Of a DNA stretch of 64,000 nt, positions 22,505-31,908 are shown in pieces. A model generated the notes under the pieces. That model searched no databases, had not been told where the DNA came from, and was given only the letters and a program-made list of their open reading frames with translations. The stretch comes from Actinomycetota bacterium (GTDB taxonomy: Bacteria > Actinomycetota > Actinomycetes > S36-B12). The stretch is from assembly GCA_030645615.1 (NCBI GenBank), contig JAUSNB010000015.1, positions 64,035-128,034 of the forward strand, given 5' to 3'. Numbering within the stretch: the first letter of the stretch is position 1; the number at the start of each line of letters is the position of its first letter. Both the position numbers and the translations under genes were made by a program.

Positions 22505-23524
22505 CTACCCCCCTATGGCGCTCATCGGCCGGTCCGGCTGGATGAACGACGGATCGTTGATGCCATGGCCGGGCAGCTTGGCTGCCACCGATCCGGCAAT
22601 GAGCGAGGCAATGCGGTCCCGGCGGTCCCCCTCGCTGATCGACGGATCCCGCAAGGTGGCCCGGAGGTCGGTCTCGTCGGCGGTGAACAGGCAGTTGCGC
22701 ACCTGCCCGTCGGCGGTGAGCCGGATCCGGTCGCACGCGGCGCAGAACGGCTTGGAGACGCTGGCGATGATGCCGACCGTGGCCGGCCCGCCGTCGACGG
22801 TGAACTCCTCGGCAGGGGCCGAGCCACGTCCGGGCGCGGCGACCAGCGAGAACTCGGTGGACAGGAGCGCGAAGATCTCCGCCGCCGTGACCATCTGGGA
22901 CCGCTCCCACGCTCCTTGCGCGTCCAATGGCATCTGCTCGATGAAGCGCAGGCTCCAGTCGTGCTGGATCGCATGCCGCAGGAGCGGGATCGCCTCGTCG
23001 TCGTTGATGCCCCGCATGAGCACGGTGTTGACCTTGACCGGACGCAGGTTCGCGGCCTTGGCTGCCTCGATGCCGGCGAGCACGTCGGCCAGCCGGTCAC
23101 GGAAGGTGAGCCGGGTGAAGCGCTCGGGGTCGAGGGTGTCGAGGCTGATGTTGACGCGCTCGAGACCCGCATCGGCCAGTGCCTGCGCCATCGACACCAG
23201 CCGCAAGCCGTTGGAGGTCAACGAGATCCGAGGCGGGGTGGGCATGGCATTGATGCGGCGGACCAGCTCGACGACGTCGGGGCGCAGCAGCGGCTCACCC
23301 CCGGTCAGCCGCACGCTGGTGACCCCGTGGTCCACGGCGACCTCGATGACCGTCATGAGCTCGTCGATCGACAGCAGGTGGTCGCCCGGCAGCCAGTCGG
23401 AGAAGTCCGGGGGCATGCAGTAGGTGCACCGCAGGTTGCACCGGTCGGTCACCGAGACCCGCAGGTCCTTGTGCACCCGGCCATACGTGTCGATGAGGGG
23501 AAGCTGCCCAGCGGGACCAGTCAT
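22505..23524 (-). CDS. moaA: GTP 3',8-cyclase
   Basis: 339-aa radical-SAM enzyme that starts molybdenum-cofactor synthesis from GTP. N-terminal cluster CNLRCTYCMP (about residues 25-34), SAM-binding GGEPLL, a C-terminal second 4Fe-4S motif (CAACDRIRLTADGQVRNCLF) and the conserved Gly-Gly end (AIGG) that is needed for activity. The ATG at 23524 overlaps the moaE stop. The partner MoaC is encoded at the other end of the same gene series. Confidence 0.96.
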   Translation of the reverse strand: MTGPAGQLPLIDTYGRVHKDLRVSVTDRCNLRCTYCMPPDFSDWLPGDHLLSIDELMTVIEVAVDHGVTSVRLTGGEPLLRPDVVELVRRINAMPTPPRISLTSNGLRLVSMAQALADAGLERVNISLDTLDPERFTRLTFRDRLADVLAGIEAAKAANLRPVKVNTVLMRGINDDEAIPLLRHAIQHDWSLRFIEQMPLDAQGAWERSQMVTAAEIFALLSTEFSLVAAPGRGSAPAEEFTVDGGPATVGIIASVSKPFCAACDRIRLTADGQVRNCLFTADETDLRATLRDPSISEGDRRDRIASLIAGSVAAKLPGHGINDPSFIQPDRPMSAIGG

Positions 23525-23943
23525 GCGCAGTTCACCCACTCATCGGTGCCGTCGGCGAAGACCTGGTGCTTCCACACCGGCAGCCGCTCCTTGGTCAGGT
23601 CGACCAGGGCAGCGCAGGCGGCGAAGGCATCCCCGCGATGGCCGGTCGAGACCGCCGCAACGAGGGCGGCATCCCCGATCGCGATGGGACCGAGGCGGTG
23701 GGCCACGGCCAGGGCGACCAGGTCGAACCTGCTGGCGATCTCCTGGGCGACGTCCTTCAGGACCGAATCCGCGGTGGGGTGCGCCTCGTAGGTGAGGGAA
23801 GCGACGACCCGGCCATGGTCGTGATCGCGCACGTTCCCGCTGAAGCAGACCACCGCCCCGGCGCGGTCGTCGCCCACGAGGCGCTCGATCGCGCCCGGGT
23901 CCAGGGGCCGGTCCGTGACTTCGACCAGCCGGATGTCCGCCAT
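23521..23943 (-). CDS. moaE: MoaE, molybdopterin synthase large subunit
   Basis: 140 aa. Catalytic subunit that receives sulfur from MoaD. Motifs: GAVVCFSGNVRDHD, LTYEAHPTAD (usual YE), VAVAHRLGPIAIGDAAL and a C-terminal KERLPVWKHQVFADG with the catalytic Lys pair. First gene of the minus-strand moa/cox series. Only 29 bp separate its start from the divergent xdhC start, so the promoters for both directions must be compact or overlapping. Confidence 0.95.
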   Translation of the reverse strand: MADIRLVEVTDRPLDPGAIERLVGDDRAGAVVCFSGNVRDHDHGRVVASLTYEAHPTADSVLKDVAQEIASRFDLVALAVAHRLGPIAIGDAALVAAVSTGHRGDAFAACAALVDLTKERLPVWKHQVFADGTDEWVNCA

Positions 23944-23972
23944 CGGGCCATTATTGACCCGGAGGTGCAGCC

Positions 23973-25079
23973 GTGCGCGAGGTACTGCCCGAGCTCGTCG
24001 AGGTCCACGACCGCGGTGGGGCGGCCGCGATGGCCACCGTCGTGCGCACGTGGCGTTCGGCGCCGCGGCCCGCGGGAGCCTCGATGCTGGTCACCGACGC
24101 CGGCGAGGCGGTCGGCTCGGTCAGCGGGGGATGCGTCGAGGGAGCGCTCTTCGACCTCGGCCAGGAGGTCCTCGCCGACGGCCAGCCGCGGTTCCAGACC
24201 TACGGCGTCAGTGACGACGATGCCTTCGCGGTGGGCCTGACGTGCGGCGGCATCCTGGAGGTGTTCGTCGAGCGCGTCGACGCCGACACCTGGCCCGAGC
24301 TCCCCGGCGTGCACCAGAGCCTGGCGCAGGAGGAGCCGGTCGCGGTGGCCACCATCGTGCGCGGACCGCACTTCGTCGGGCGCCACCTTGTCGTCCGCCC
24401 GGACCACACCGAGGGGTCGCTCGGAACCACGCGGCTGGACGACACCGTCCGCGAGGACGCGATCGGCATGCTGGCCGCCGGCCGCACCGGCTTCCTGCAC
24501 TACGGGCCCGAAGGCGAGCGGCTGGGCGAGGGCCTTGATGTCTTCGTGGCCAGCTTCGCACCGCCGGCGCAGCTGTTCGTGTTCGGAGCGATCGACTTCT
24601 CGGCGGCCCTCGTGCGCGTGGGCAAGCTCCTCGGCTACCGGGTCACCGTCGTCGACGCGCGACCCGTCTTCGCCACCCGCAAGCGGTTCCCGGAAGCCGA
24701 CGAGGTCGTCGTCGACTGGCCGCATCGGTGGCTCGAGCAGCAGCACGTGGACTCCCGGACAGTCATTGCCGTGCTCACCCACGACCCCAAGTTCGATGTC
24801 CCCGCGCTGGCCGTGGCGCTGCGCTCCGAGGCCGGCTACGTCGGGGCCATGGGCTCCCGGCGCACCCATGAGGACCGGCTCGTGCGGCTGAAGGAGGCCG
24901 GCCTGGACGATGCCGAACTCGCCCGGCTGCACTCGCCCATAGGCCTGGACCTCGGTGCGCGTACCCCGGAGGAGACGGCCATCTCCATCGCGGCGGAGAT
25001 CGTCCAGGACCGGTGGGGCGGCTCGGGCCGGCACCTCGCGGGGACCGAGGGGCCGATCCACCCCGGCGCCCCTCGGTGA
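23973..25079 (+). CDS. xdhC: XdhC/CoxI-family molybdenum-cofactor insertion protein
   Basis: 368 aa. The N-terminal XdhC domain has the SVSGGCVEGALFD motif (about residues 49-61), with the conserved Cys. The C-terminal Rossmann domain carries VFGAIDFSAALVRVGKLLGY and GLDLGARTPEETAISI. Second, full-length XdhC paralogue of the window; the one at 16711-17604 has a YHS tail. GTG start with GGAGG 7 bp upstream. The stop overlaps the mocA-like start (GTGA). Likely chaperones cofactor for CO dehydrogenase. Confidence 0.9.
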   Translation: MREVLPELVEVHDRGGAAAMATVVRTWRSAPRPAGASMLVTDAGEAVGSVSGGCVEGALFDLGQEVLADGQPRFQTYGVSDDDAFAVGLTCGGILEVFVERVDADTWPELPGVHQSLAQEEPVAVATIVRGPHFVGRHLVVRPDHTEGSLGTTRLDDTVREDAIGMLAAGRTGFLHYGPEGERLGEGLDVFVASFAPPAQLFVFGAIDFSAALVRVGKLLGYRVTVVDARPVFATRKRFPEADEVVVDWPHRWLEQQHVDSRTVIAVLTHDPKFDVPALAVALRSEAGYVGAMGSRRTHEDRLVRLKEAGLDDAELARLHSPIGLDLGARTPEETAISIAAEIVQDRWGGSGRHLAGTEGPIHPGAPR

Positions 25080-25618
25080 CGGCAGCCCCCGCCGGCCTGG
25101 TCCTTGCGGCCGGGGCCGGCACCCGATTCGGCCGGCCGAAGGCCCCCGTCGACGTCGACGGGGAGCGGCTCGTCGACCGGGCGGTCCGATGCCTGCGCGA
25201 CGGCGGCTGCGATCCGGTGGTCGTGGTACTGGGTGCCTGGGTGGGCGATGTGCCCGGTGCGATCGTCGTCGAGAACCTCGATTGGGCCGACGGCATGGGG
25301 TCCTCGCTGCGCGCCGGGCTCGATGCGGTTGCGACGACCGATGCCGACTCGGTCCTGGTGACGCTGGTCGACCTGCCTGGCCTGAGCCCGACTGCCGTGG
25401 CGCGGGTGGTCGCCGCCGAGGGATCGATCGTGATGGCCGCCTACCAGGGGGAACGCGGCCATCCGGTACGCCTGGCCCGCGAGCATTGGGACCAGGTGGC
25501 CCTGACCGCTCACGGCGACGCCGGAGCCCGCGCCTTCCTCCGTGGCCGCCGCGACGTGGTCCTCGTCGAGGTCGGCGACGTCGCGTCGGGCTACGACATG
25601 GACGAGCCGGCGGAGTGA
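25076..25618 (+). CDS. MocA-like nucleotidyltransferase (cofactor CMP transfer)
   Basis: 180 aa. N-terminal nucleotide-binding motif LAAGAGTRFGRPKAP (about residues 9-23), LVTLVDLPGLSPTAV (acid pair), and C-terminal GHPVRLAREHW with DAGARAFLR, as in MocA/MobA-like transferases that convert Mo-molybdopterin to the dinucleotide form. CO dehydrogenases use the cytosine dinucleotide, and with xdhC next to it this fits a CMP transferase. The GTG start overlaps xdhC. The 3' end overlaps the convergent DUF2182 gene by 28 bp. Confidence 0.85.
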   Translation: MTAAPAGLVLAAGAGTRFGRPKAPVDVDGERLVDRAVRCLRDGGCDPVVVVLGAWVGDVPGAIVVENLDWADGMGSSLRAGLDAVATTDADSVLVTLVDLPGLSPTAVARVVAAEGSIVMAAYQGERGHPVRLAREHWDQVALTAHGDAGARAFLRGRRDVVLVEVGDVASGYDMDEPAE

Positions 25619-26274
25619 TGCGAGCCAGCCGGCTGCCCGGCGGCCAGCACGAAAGCACCGACCGCGCCGAGGACCACGACCAGACCGACCGTGGCGACTG
25701 CCCGGGCGCCCGTGGCCGGGCGCTTCTGCCAGCAGATGGCGACGGTGACGCCGGCCAGCAGCAGCAGGGCCGGCACCGGCGAGGGCAGCGCCATTGACGT
25801 GACCATCACGGCCAGCATGAGCGGGCCGCAGGAGGCCAGGCATCGACCGCCCTGGCGCGCTCCGTAGCCGAGCGGCCGGCCGTCGAACCGCACCGACCGG
25901 CAGTCCCGCACCATGCGCTGCATGAGCGGGGTCAGCTGGTAGGCACCGGCGATGATCCAGGCGAAGGCGATCCATGCCGGGGTCCAGTCGACGAGCTGGA
26001 TCACGGCGTACGCCGGCACCCCGGCGGCCAGCCAGACGGCCGAGTAGCCGGCGATGAACGCCCAGGCGCGGGCGGGCGAGCCGCCGGCGGCCCGCTGCAT
26101 CGGCCGCGCGACGGTGGGCAGCATCATCGCGACGGTCATCGCGAGCCACATCGCGGCGAACACTCCCGGGCTGTGGGCCGACGGGAGCAGCGCGAGGGCC
26201 AGCCACCCTGCGGCCACGGTCGCCGCGATGGGCACCACCGCGACGGTGCCAAGCCGTGTTGTCGCGACCGTCAT
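25591..26274 (-). CDS. DUF2182 membrane protein
   Basis: 227 aa with about six hydrophobic helices. The family motif MWLAMTVAMMLPTVARP is seen near residue 40, and GGRCLASCGPLMLAVMV later on. DUF2182 proteins are called predicted metal-binding integral membrane proteins; their function is not established. The ATG at 26274 is used and the upstream extension to 26388 is not supported. The 3' end overlaps the mocA-like gene on the other strand. Confidence 0.78.
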   Translation of the reverse strand: MTVATTRLGTVAVVPIAATVAAGWLALALLPSAHSPGVFAAMWLAMTVAMMLPTVARPMQRAAGGSPARAWAFIAGYSAVWLAAGVPAYAVIQLVDWTPAWIAFAWIIAGAYQLTPLMQRMVRDCRSVRFDGRPLGYGARQGGRCLASCGPLMLAVMVTSMALPSPVPALLLLAGVTVAICWQKRPATGARAVATVGLVVVLGAVGAFVLAAGQPAGSHHSAGSSMS

Positions 26275-26333
26275 GCCTTGGAGGCTAGGGCCGATCGTCC
26301 GCCCGCGCCACAGGCATGGCGCACCAGCCGCGG

Positions 26334-26834
26334 CTATGCCGACGAGCGGCCGGCCTCCGAGATGCGCACCGGCGGGACCTGGATCCACGGGAACCGGATC
26401 CAGCGGTCGGTGGACCGCCAGGCGATCTCGGGGGCGTAGGTGGTGTGCGGCTTCTCGTACAGCACGGCCACCCGAACATCGGCGTCCGGGGGAAGCAGGT
26501 TGCGCACGAAGTGCAGCGTCGCCCCGGTGTCGGCGACGTCGTCGGCGACGAGGACCCGACGCCCGTCGAGGTCAGCGAGGTGCGGCTGCTCGCCCACGAG
26601 CACGGGCTCCGGCAGCGTCTCGCCCGCATCGGTGTAGAACTCGACGTTGACGTGCCGCACATCCTTGATGTCCAGCGCATAGGCCAGCCCTGCCGCGACG
26701 AAGAGCCCGCCGCGCACGACGCCGAGGATCGCGTCGGGCACCCAGTCGTCATCGACGACCTGCTGCGCCAGCCAGCGGATCCCGACACCGAAGTCCGCGT
26801 ACGTGAGGACCTCGAGCTCGGCGTCCGGCGGCAT
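26334..26834 (-). CDS. Phosphoribosyltransferase family protein
   Basis: 166 aa. The PRPP loop VLVADDVADTGATL (about residues 88-101) and ILGVVRGGL with LEVLTYADFG identify a purine-type phosphoribosyltransferase, similar to the xanthine/hypoxanthine group. The ATG at 26834 is preferred; a GTG 6 bp upstream is possible. It follows dcd by 13 bp on the same strand, so nucleotide salvage is a reasonable theme. Exact base specificity is not visible. Confidence 0.83.
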   Translation of the reverse strand: MPPDAELEVLTYADFGVGIRWLAQQVVDDDWVPDAILGVVRGGLFVAAGLAYALDIKDVRHVNVEFYTDAGETLPEPVLVGEQPHLADLDGRRVLVADDVADTGATLHFVRNLLPPDADVRVAVLYEKPHTTYAPEIAWRSTDRWIRFPWIQVPPVRISEAGRSSA

Positions 26835-26847
26835 GCCCACGGCCGAG

Positions 26848-27423
26848 TCAGATCTGCGTGCGGTGGAAGTTCGCGTACGAGCGGCTGGGAGTGGGTCCGC
26901 GCTGCCCCTGGTAGCGCGAGCCCGTGCGCTCGGATCCATAGGGGTGCTCGGCCGGGCTGGACAGCCTGAACAGGCACAGCTGGCCGATCTTCATGCCCGG
27001 GAAGAGCATGATCGGGAGGTTGGCCACGTTGGACAGCTCGAGGGTCACGTGACCGGAGAAGCCGGGGTCGATGAAGCCAGCGGTGGAGTGCGTGAGCAGT
27101 CCGAGCCGGCCAAGCGAGGACTTCCCCTCGAGCCGGCCCGCGATGTCATCGGGGAGGCTCACCACCTCGTAGGTGGAGCCGAGCACGAACTCGCCGGGAT
27201 GCAGGATGAACGGCTCGTCGCCCTCCGGCTCGATCAGCCGGGTCAGGTCGGGCTGCTCGCTGCTGGGGTCGATGTGCGGGTACCGGTGGTTCTCGAAGAC
27301 GCGGAACCAGCGGTCCAGGCGCACGTCGATGCTCGAGGGCTGCAGCAGGCCCTCGTCGTACGGCTGGACGACGACCCGGCCCGCGACCAGTTCGGCCTTG
27401 ATGTCCCTGTCGGAGAGCAGCAC
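26848..27423 (-). CDS. dcd: dCTP deaminase, probably bifunctional with dUTPase
   Basis: 191 aa, GTG start. Blocks [46 protein letters not shown] with [16 protein letters not shown], and the end [12 protein letters not shown]. The sequence closely resembles the mycobacterial Dcd that performs both deamination of dCTP and hydrolysis of dUTP to dUMP. Bifunctionality is inferred from that resemblance. Divergent from the FUSC gene across 30 bp. Confidence 0.95.
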   Translation of the reverse strand: MLLSDRDIKAELVAGRVVVQPYDEGLLQPSSIDVRLDRWFRVFENHRYPHIDPSSEQPDLTRLIEPEGDEPFILHPGEFVLGSTYEVVSLPDDIAGRLEGKSSLGRLGLLTHSTAGFIDPGFSGHVTLELSNVANLPIMLFPGMKIGQLCLFRLSSPAEHPYGSERTGSRYQGQRGPTPSRSYANFHRTQI

Positions 27424-27453
27424 GGAGCCGAGGCTAGCGGGTACGTTCACCAC

Positions 27454-29595
27454 GTGGCCCTGCAGATCCACGACCCCGGTCGCGTGGGGCTCCGGAGGGG
27501 GATCCGCGCGGCCATCGCCCTGCCGATCGCGACGGCGACCACGCTGTACGTCCTCGACGACCAGGTCGGGACTCTCTTCGCCGCCTTCGGCACGGTGGGG
27601 CTGCTCGTCACCGCCGACTACGCGGGCTCCGCGCTGCGCCGGCTCGTCTCGTACAGCGTCACCGGCCTGGTCGGGGCAGCCCTCCTCGTCATCGGCTGGG
27701 CCGCGTCCCAGGCGATCGTCTCGGCCGTCGTCGTCACGGCCGTGATCGCGTTCTGCCTGTCGTTCGTCGGCCTGCTGCGCGGGATGCTGGCCGTCGGCAT
27801 CCCCGCGGTGCTGCTCGTCTTCGTCGTGGCCGTGACCGTCGGCGGACCGGCCGCAGACCTCCCCGGGTACCTGCTCGCATGGGCGGTGGCCGTCGTCGTG
27901 AGCACCATCACGGCGCTCGTCATCCTCCCGCACGACGTGCGCAACGACATCCGCGAAGCCCTGTCCGGCGCCCTGGCCGCCGCAGCGGATGTCGTCGGCG
28001 CCGCCTGGCTCGACCGTCCAGGTGACGGCCTCGAGAGCCGAGCCGTTGCCTTGGGCAGGGCGATCGACCGAGTGAACGGGACGTACGACGGCAAGCCCTT
28101 CCGGCCGACCGGTGCCTCGCGCCGTGACCGCGCTCTCACCCTGCTGGTGGGCTCCGTCAACAACGCCCGGCTGCTGCTGGCGGATGCGATCCGCGCCGTC
28201 CCCCAACCGGATTCAGCGCCAGGCGTGCACGGTCGGCGTGCCATGGCGAGCGCCCTCGACGCCGCGCTGCGCGACCTGTCGGCAGCGATGGCCGACCCCG
28301 CCAGGGCCCCGTCGGCCGCTGCGCTGGACACGGCCAGGCTCGAGCACCAGCGGAGCACCGAGGCGTGGGTACTGGAGCAGGCCTCGTCGGGAGCGGACCC
28401 CGAGTCGATCGCCAGCGTCGTGCAGGACGACCACGTGCTCCGGATGGCCTGCGTGCTGGGCCAGCAGATGGTGGCGCTGGGGCGCGAGGTCAACGGAGCG
28501 CCTGACGAGGACCTGGCCGCCGAGCCCCCGGTGCCGCAGCGCCCGTGGTCGGCGGTGATCCGGGCGCACCTCAGCCTGCACTCCCCGTGGCTGCGCATCG
28601 CACTGCGCTCCGCGCTGGGCCTGGCCACGGCGATCCTCGTCGTGCAGCTCACCGGCGTTCAGCACGGCTTCTGGGTCCTGCTGGGCGTCCTGTCGGTGCT
28701 GCGCTACGACATGGCCGGCACGCGCAGCTTCGCGGTCCTCGCGGTCGTCGGCACCGTCGTCGGAGTAGCGATCGGCACGGCCGTCGTGCTGCTCGTCGGG
28801 CAGCACGCAGTGATCCTGTGGCTCTTGCTGCCCGTCGCCGTGTTCCTCGCAGCCTGGGCGCCCGTGGCGTTCAGCTACCCCGTGGGGCAGGCAGCGTTCT
28901 CGCTGTTCATCCTGCTCGTCCTGGGCGTGACGCAGTGGCCGCCCGAGCTGAGGTCCGGGCTCGTGCGCGTCGAGGACATCATGATCGGGGCAGCCGTGGC
29001 ACTCCTCGTCGGGATCCTGCTGTGGCCCCGCGGCGCGATCGCCGCCCTGCACCGCGAGGTTGCCGAAGCCCTGCGTTCGGCCCAGGCCTACGCAACGCTC
29101 AGCATGGGCGCGCTCGTCGAGACGGTGCTGGCCGCCGACCTCGCCCGGGCCAGGCTCGACGCGCGCATCCGTGCGGAGCGAGCCAGCGAGACGTACGACA
29201 TGGCGGTCATGCAGCGCGGAGCGGGCGTGCGCGACACCACGGCCTGGGCCGGGATGACGAATGCGGCTCACCTGCTGCTCGCCGTCGGACGCATCCTCGG
29301 CATGCTGCGCCGCGACCCGCCGCCGCTCGGAGGCTCGCCGGACCTCGCCGCGTCCGTCGACGCCGCCCGTGCACAGGTCAGCCGGCACTGGCTGGCTGTG
29401 GCCGATGACGTCGAGGGCGCAGCCGGTCCCCCTGACCCGCCCGCGCCGGGGCCGCTGCTGGCCATGCCCGGGCCGGCTCTCGTGCATGACGAGGACTCGG
29501 CCCACGCCTATGTCATCGCGGTGTGGACGGTGAACTGGGCCGACCACCTGGACCAGCTGCAGCCACGGGCCGCGGCCTTGGCGCCGCATGGCTAG
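27454..29595 (+). CDS. FUSC-family membrane protein (aromatic-acid exporter type)
   Basis: 713 aa arranged as two repeats, each a block of about five to six hydrophobic helices followed by a soluble region: membrane residues about 15-160 and 375-530. The second block ([17 protein letters not shown], then a conserved GTR) is the FUSC_2 signature. Such proteins are putative efflux pumps for aromatic acids or related anions. The GTG at 27454 is chosen because the frame extends upstream into dcd; no good ribosome site is visible, so the start is uncertain. Its 3' end overlaps mobA by 8 bp. Confidence 0.8.
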   Translation: MALQIHDPGRVGLRRGIRAAIALPIATATTLYVLDDQVGTLFAAFGTVGLLVTADYAGSALRRLVSYSVTGLVGAALLVIGWAASQAIVSAVVVTAVIAFCLSFVGLLRGMLAVGIPAVLLVFVVAVTVGGPAADLPGYLLAWAVAVVVSTITALVILPHDVRNDIREALSGALAAAADVVGAAWLDRPGDGLESRAVALGRAIDRVNGTYDGKPFRPTGASRRDRALTLLVGSVNNARLLLADAIRAVPQPDSAPGVHGRRAMASALDAALRDLSAAMADPARAPSAAALDTARLEHQRSTEAWVLEQASSGADPESIASVVQDDHVLRMACVLGQQMVALGREVNGAPDEDLAAEPPVPQRPWSAVIRAHLSLHSPWLRIALRSALGLATAILVVQLTGVQHGFWVLLGVLSVLRYDMAGTRSFAVLAVVGTVVGVAIGTAVVLLVGQHAVILWLLLPVAVFLAAWAPVAFSYPVGQAAFSLFILLVLGVTQWPPELRSGLVRVEDIMIGAAVALLVGILLWPRGAIAALHREVAEALRSAQAYATLSMGALVETVLAADLARARLDARIRAERASETYDMAVMQRGAGVRDTTAWAGMTNAAHLLLAVGRILGMLRRDPPPLGGSPDLAASVDAARAQVSRHWLAVADDVEGAAGPPDPPAPGPLLAMPGPALVHDEDSAHAYVIAVWTVNWADHLDQLQPRAAALAPHG

Positions 29596-30439
29596 CGCGC
29601 CGTGGACGGCGCTCATTCTCTCCGGCGGCGCGTCACGGCGCCTGGGGGAGGACAAGGCCGCCGCCACCCTCAACGGGCGAACCCTTCTCGAGCGCGCCGT
29701 CGCGGCGATTCCGGCGGGGGTTCCTGTCGTCGTGTGCGGTCCCGAGGCGCCGTCGACAGCGCGCCCGTTGACCGTCTCCGTCGAACCGCGCCCGCACGGT
29801 GGGCCGGTTGCGGGCCTGGCCGCTGGACTGGCGCACGTGCGCACCCCCGTCGTCGGGGTGCTCGCGGTGGACATGCCGTTCGCTGCGGGGACGGTCGCGC
29901 GCCTTGCCCGGGAGCTGGCGCGCACGCGCGACGACCTGGATGCTTCCGTGCCACTCGATGCTCAGGGCCGCGCCCAGTACCTGGCGGCCGCGTACCGCAC
30001 CGCCCCGCTGGCCGATGCGATCGCGGCCAGCGGCGATCCGCACGGGCGGCCCATGCGCTCGGTCATCGCCCTGCTGCGGGTTCGCGAGGCCCCGGCCCGG
30101 CCCGGGGACGACCTCGCCGACATCGACACCGCCGACGACCTGGCCCGGGCCCGGCGTAGCCTTCGGGACGTCGCGGCGCCCGCGGCCCCGCGACCACGAG
30201 AGGACGGCCTGGCCATGGACGACTGGATCGCGGCGGCCGCGGCCGCGCTGGGGATCGAGGCCGACGTCGACGTGAGCGCAATCCTCGATGTCGCCCGTGA
30301 GGCGGCCCATGGCGTCGAGCGGCCGGCCGCACCCGTGAGCACGTACCTCATGGGCATCGCGGTGGCGGGCGGCATGTCGGCGCAGGACGCGGCCGACCGG
30401 CTCACCGCCGCGGCCCAGGCCTGGCCGCCCCCCGCCTGA
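29588..30439 (+). CDS. mobA: MobA-type guanylyltransferase fused to DUF6457
   Basis: 283 aa. Residues 1-190 are a MobA-like nucleotidyltransferase with LILSGGASRRLGEDKAAA (the GTP loop with Arg-x-Gly-x-Asp-Lys), GGPVAGLAAGL and VLAVDMPF. The last ~75 residues (MDDWIAAAAAALGIEADVDV onwards) are a separate DUF6457 helical domain common in actinobacteria. It would make the guanine-dinucleotide cofactor for enzymes such as nitrate reductase or formate dehydrogenase, not the CO dehydrogenase. Last chromosomal gene before the tRNA-Gly target. Confidence 0.84.
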   Translation: MASAPWTALILSGGASRRLGEDKAAATLNGRTLLERAVAAIPAGVPVVVCGPEAPSTARPLTVSVEPRPHGGPVAGLAAGLAHVRTPVVGVLAVDMPFAAGTVARLARELARTRDDLDASVPLDAQGRAQYLAAAYRTAPLADAIAASGDPHGRPMRSVIALLRVREAPARPGDDLADIDTADDLARARRSLRDVAAPAAPRPREDGLAMDDWIAAAAAALGIEADVDVSAILDVAREAAHGVERPAAPVSTYLMGIAVAGGMSAQDAADRLTAAAQAWPPPA

Positions 30440-30557
30440 CCCTCCTCGCCGACACCAGCCGTTAGCGTCAATCCGGCGCCCGTCTTGTGACGCTGGCCCA
30501 TGGTCTCGGCGTCGCCGTCCCCGCAGCCGGCCGCCACTGGCATAATCGGCTCGTTCC

Positions 30558-30631
30558 GCGGGTGTAGTTCAATGGCAGAACATCAGCTTCCCAAGCTGAC
30601 AGTGCGGGTTCGATTCCCGTCACCCGCTCCA
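30558..30631 (+). tRNA. tRNA-Gly (anticodon CCC), integration target
   Basis: Full cloverleaf. Acceptor GCGGGTG pairs with CACCCGC; the anticodon stem TCAGC/GCTGA encloses TTCCCAA, giving anticodon CCC; the T arm is GCGGG-TTCGATT-CCCGT; CCA is encoded. A CATAAT at 30541 could be the -10 box. The 3' half is duplicated at 54519-54561. The gene stays whole because the element restored its 3' end. Confidence 0.95.
30587..30629 (+). repeat. attL: 43-bp tRNA-Gly 3' end
   Basis: Runs from the anticodon loop to the discriminator region of tRNA-Gly. It matches 54519-54561 at 41 of 43 positions. This copy completes the functional tRNA and would have come from the incoming element. Confidence 0.9.
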
Positions 30632-30725
30632 CCAAAATCCGTTGCAGTGCAAGGGGTTTCGTGTTTTCCGTAGGCAATTCGAGTCACCGCTGGTGACCTC
30701 CAAATACCCCTAAGAGCCCCACGTT

Positions 30726-30744
30726 GTTCCACGCTAGTTCCACG
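30726..30744 (+). promoter_or_regulatory. Candidate integrase arm-type sites, left end
   Basis: Two direct copies of GTTCCACG (30726-30733, 30737-30744), the second preceded by CTA. The inverted sequence CGTGGAACTA lies at 54454-54463, just inside the right end. Sites of this size and placement suit the arm-binding domain of a tyrosine integrase, but this is inference. Confidence 0.45.
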
Positions 30745-30845
30745 AAACCGGACTCCGGACAAGGCGCTGCCAAGCGTTCGCGCCGCCGCGGTCCCCGAAA
30801 CGGTCATGGCGACCCGTCATACTGGCCTGCAACACGGGAGGAACC

Positions 30846-31346
30846 CTGACGACCACTCTGACCAGGCCCGAGAAGGGCGCATTGGACCGGTTTACGGCAC
30901 CGCTTTACACCGTGGCCGAGGCGGCCCGCCATCTCGACGTGCCAGCGTCGACCCTCCGCAACTGGGCCAGGGGCTACGAGTGGTCCTCGCATGGCCGTAC
31001 GGTTCACGGCGACCCGATTCTGACAACGGTCGAGGCGAAGCAACGGTCAGGAGCGTCCATACCGTTCGTCGGGCTCGCTGAGGGACTCGTACTGGCCGCC
31101 ATTAGGCAAAGCGGAGTGCCCCCGCAACGGATTCGCCCGGCTCTAACTCGGCTGGATGAAGAGTTCGGGATCCAGCACGCGCTGGCCTCTAAGAAGCTCT
31201 ACACCGACGGCGCCGAGGTCCTGCTCGACATCTCAACTGATCTGGACGACCCCGCCGACAAGCAAGCGCTCGGTGACTTGGTGGTCGTTCGCAACGGGCA
31301 GCGGCATGGGGACGCGCCCGTCAGTAGGAATTCGCGGGAGTCATAA
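30846..31346 (+). pseudogene. 3'-truncated DUF433-type antitoxin (VapB45-like)
   Basis: N-terminal MerR-like helix-turn-helix (LYTVAEAARHLDVPASTLRN) and a DUF433-like middle, as in Rv2018/VapB45-type antitoxins. Those proteins usually run past 200 residues; here recognisable sequence stops near VVVRNGQR (about 31306) and a few unrelated codons lead to the stop. The end coincides with the start of the AT-richer catabolic block, so acquisition of that block probably cut the gene. Start: GGGAGG precedes a CTG at 30846; a TTG at 30882 is the alternative. No toxin partner follows. Confidence 0.62.
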
Positions 31347-31908
31347 CCCACAACACTCGAACTACCTCCTGCGTAGTATTCCTAAACTGGTGCTCACGCC
31401 TAGCGTCCAACAACGCTGTATCGCCTTCTTCAAGGACGACCTTCTGCCCCTCTAACGTGACCTCGACTTGGCCGCTTAGAACAATGACGCACTCCTCTTC
31501 GGATCCGTGCGAGTACGGCTCCACTCCGGAACTGCCACCCGGCCGAATCACTGTCTCATGTATCTGCAGTTTTCGGGCGATCGACGGAGTCAGCACGTAA
31601 TCAATCCACTCTCCTCCGGGCATCGCGATCCTTCGTCTCTGATGCTGTCGGACCACGAAACCTTCTCCATCCTCACCGTCGAAGAGTTCGCTGACCGACC
31701 GTCCCAACGCCGACGCGATCCTCCTGAGCGTTGCGACGGACGGATTTGCCTGGCCTCTCTCGACCTGCGAAAGGAAGCTCTCGGAGACTCCTGCCTCGAG
31801 AGCCACTGACTTGAGGGTTGCTCCGCGAACGCGTCGAAGCCCACGAATACGACTACCAAGAGCCAAATCTGCTCCCGAGTCAGTGACCTCGCTAGGCGTG
31901 GTCATCAT
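31321..31908 (-). CDS. XRE-family regulator with C-terminal cupin
   Basis: 195 aa. HTH in residues 15-70 (LGSRIRGLRRVRGATLKSVA with ESFLSQVERGQANPSVATL), then a double-stranded beta-helix sensor (HGSEEECVIVLSGQVEVTLE, about residues 133-152). This is the PuuR/SutR layout: the cupin usually binds a small metabolite and relieves repression. GGGGGAAC lies just before the ATG at 31908. It is the last gene of the minus-strand catabolic set and the likely controller of it, though separated from the permease gene by about 200 bp. Confidence 0.88.
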   Translation of the reverse strand: MMTTPSEVTDSGADLALGSRIRGLRRVRGATLKSVALEAGVSESFLSQVERGQANPSVATLRRIASALGRSVSELFDGEDGEGFVVRQHQRRRIAMPGGEWIDYVLTPSIARKLQIHETVIRPGGSSGVEPYSHGSEEECVIVLSGQVEVTLEGQKVVLEEGDTALLDARREHQFRNTTQEVVRVLWVMTPANSY

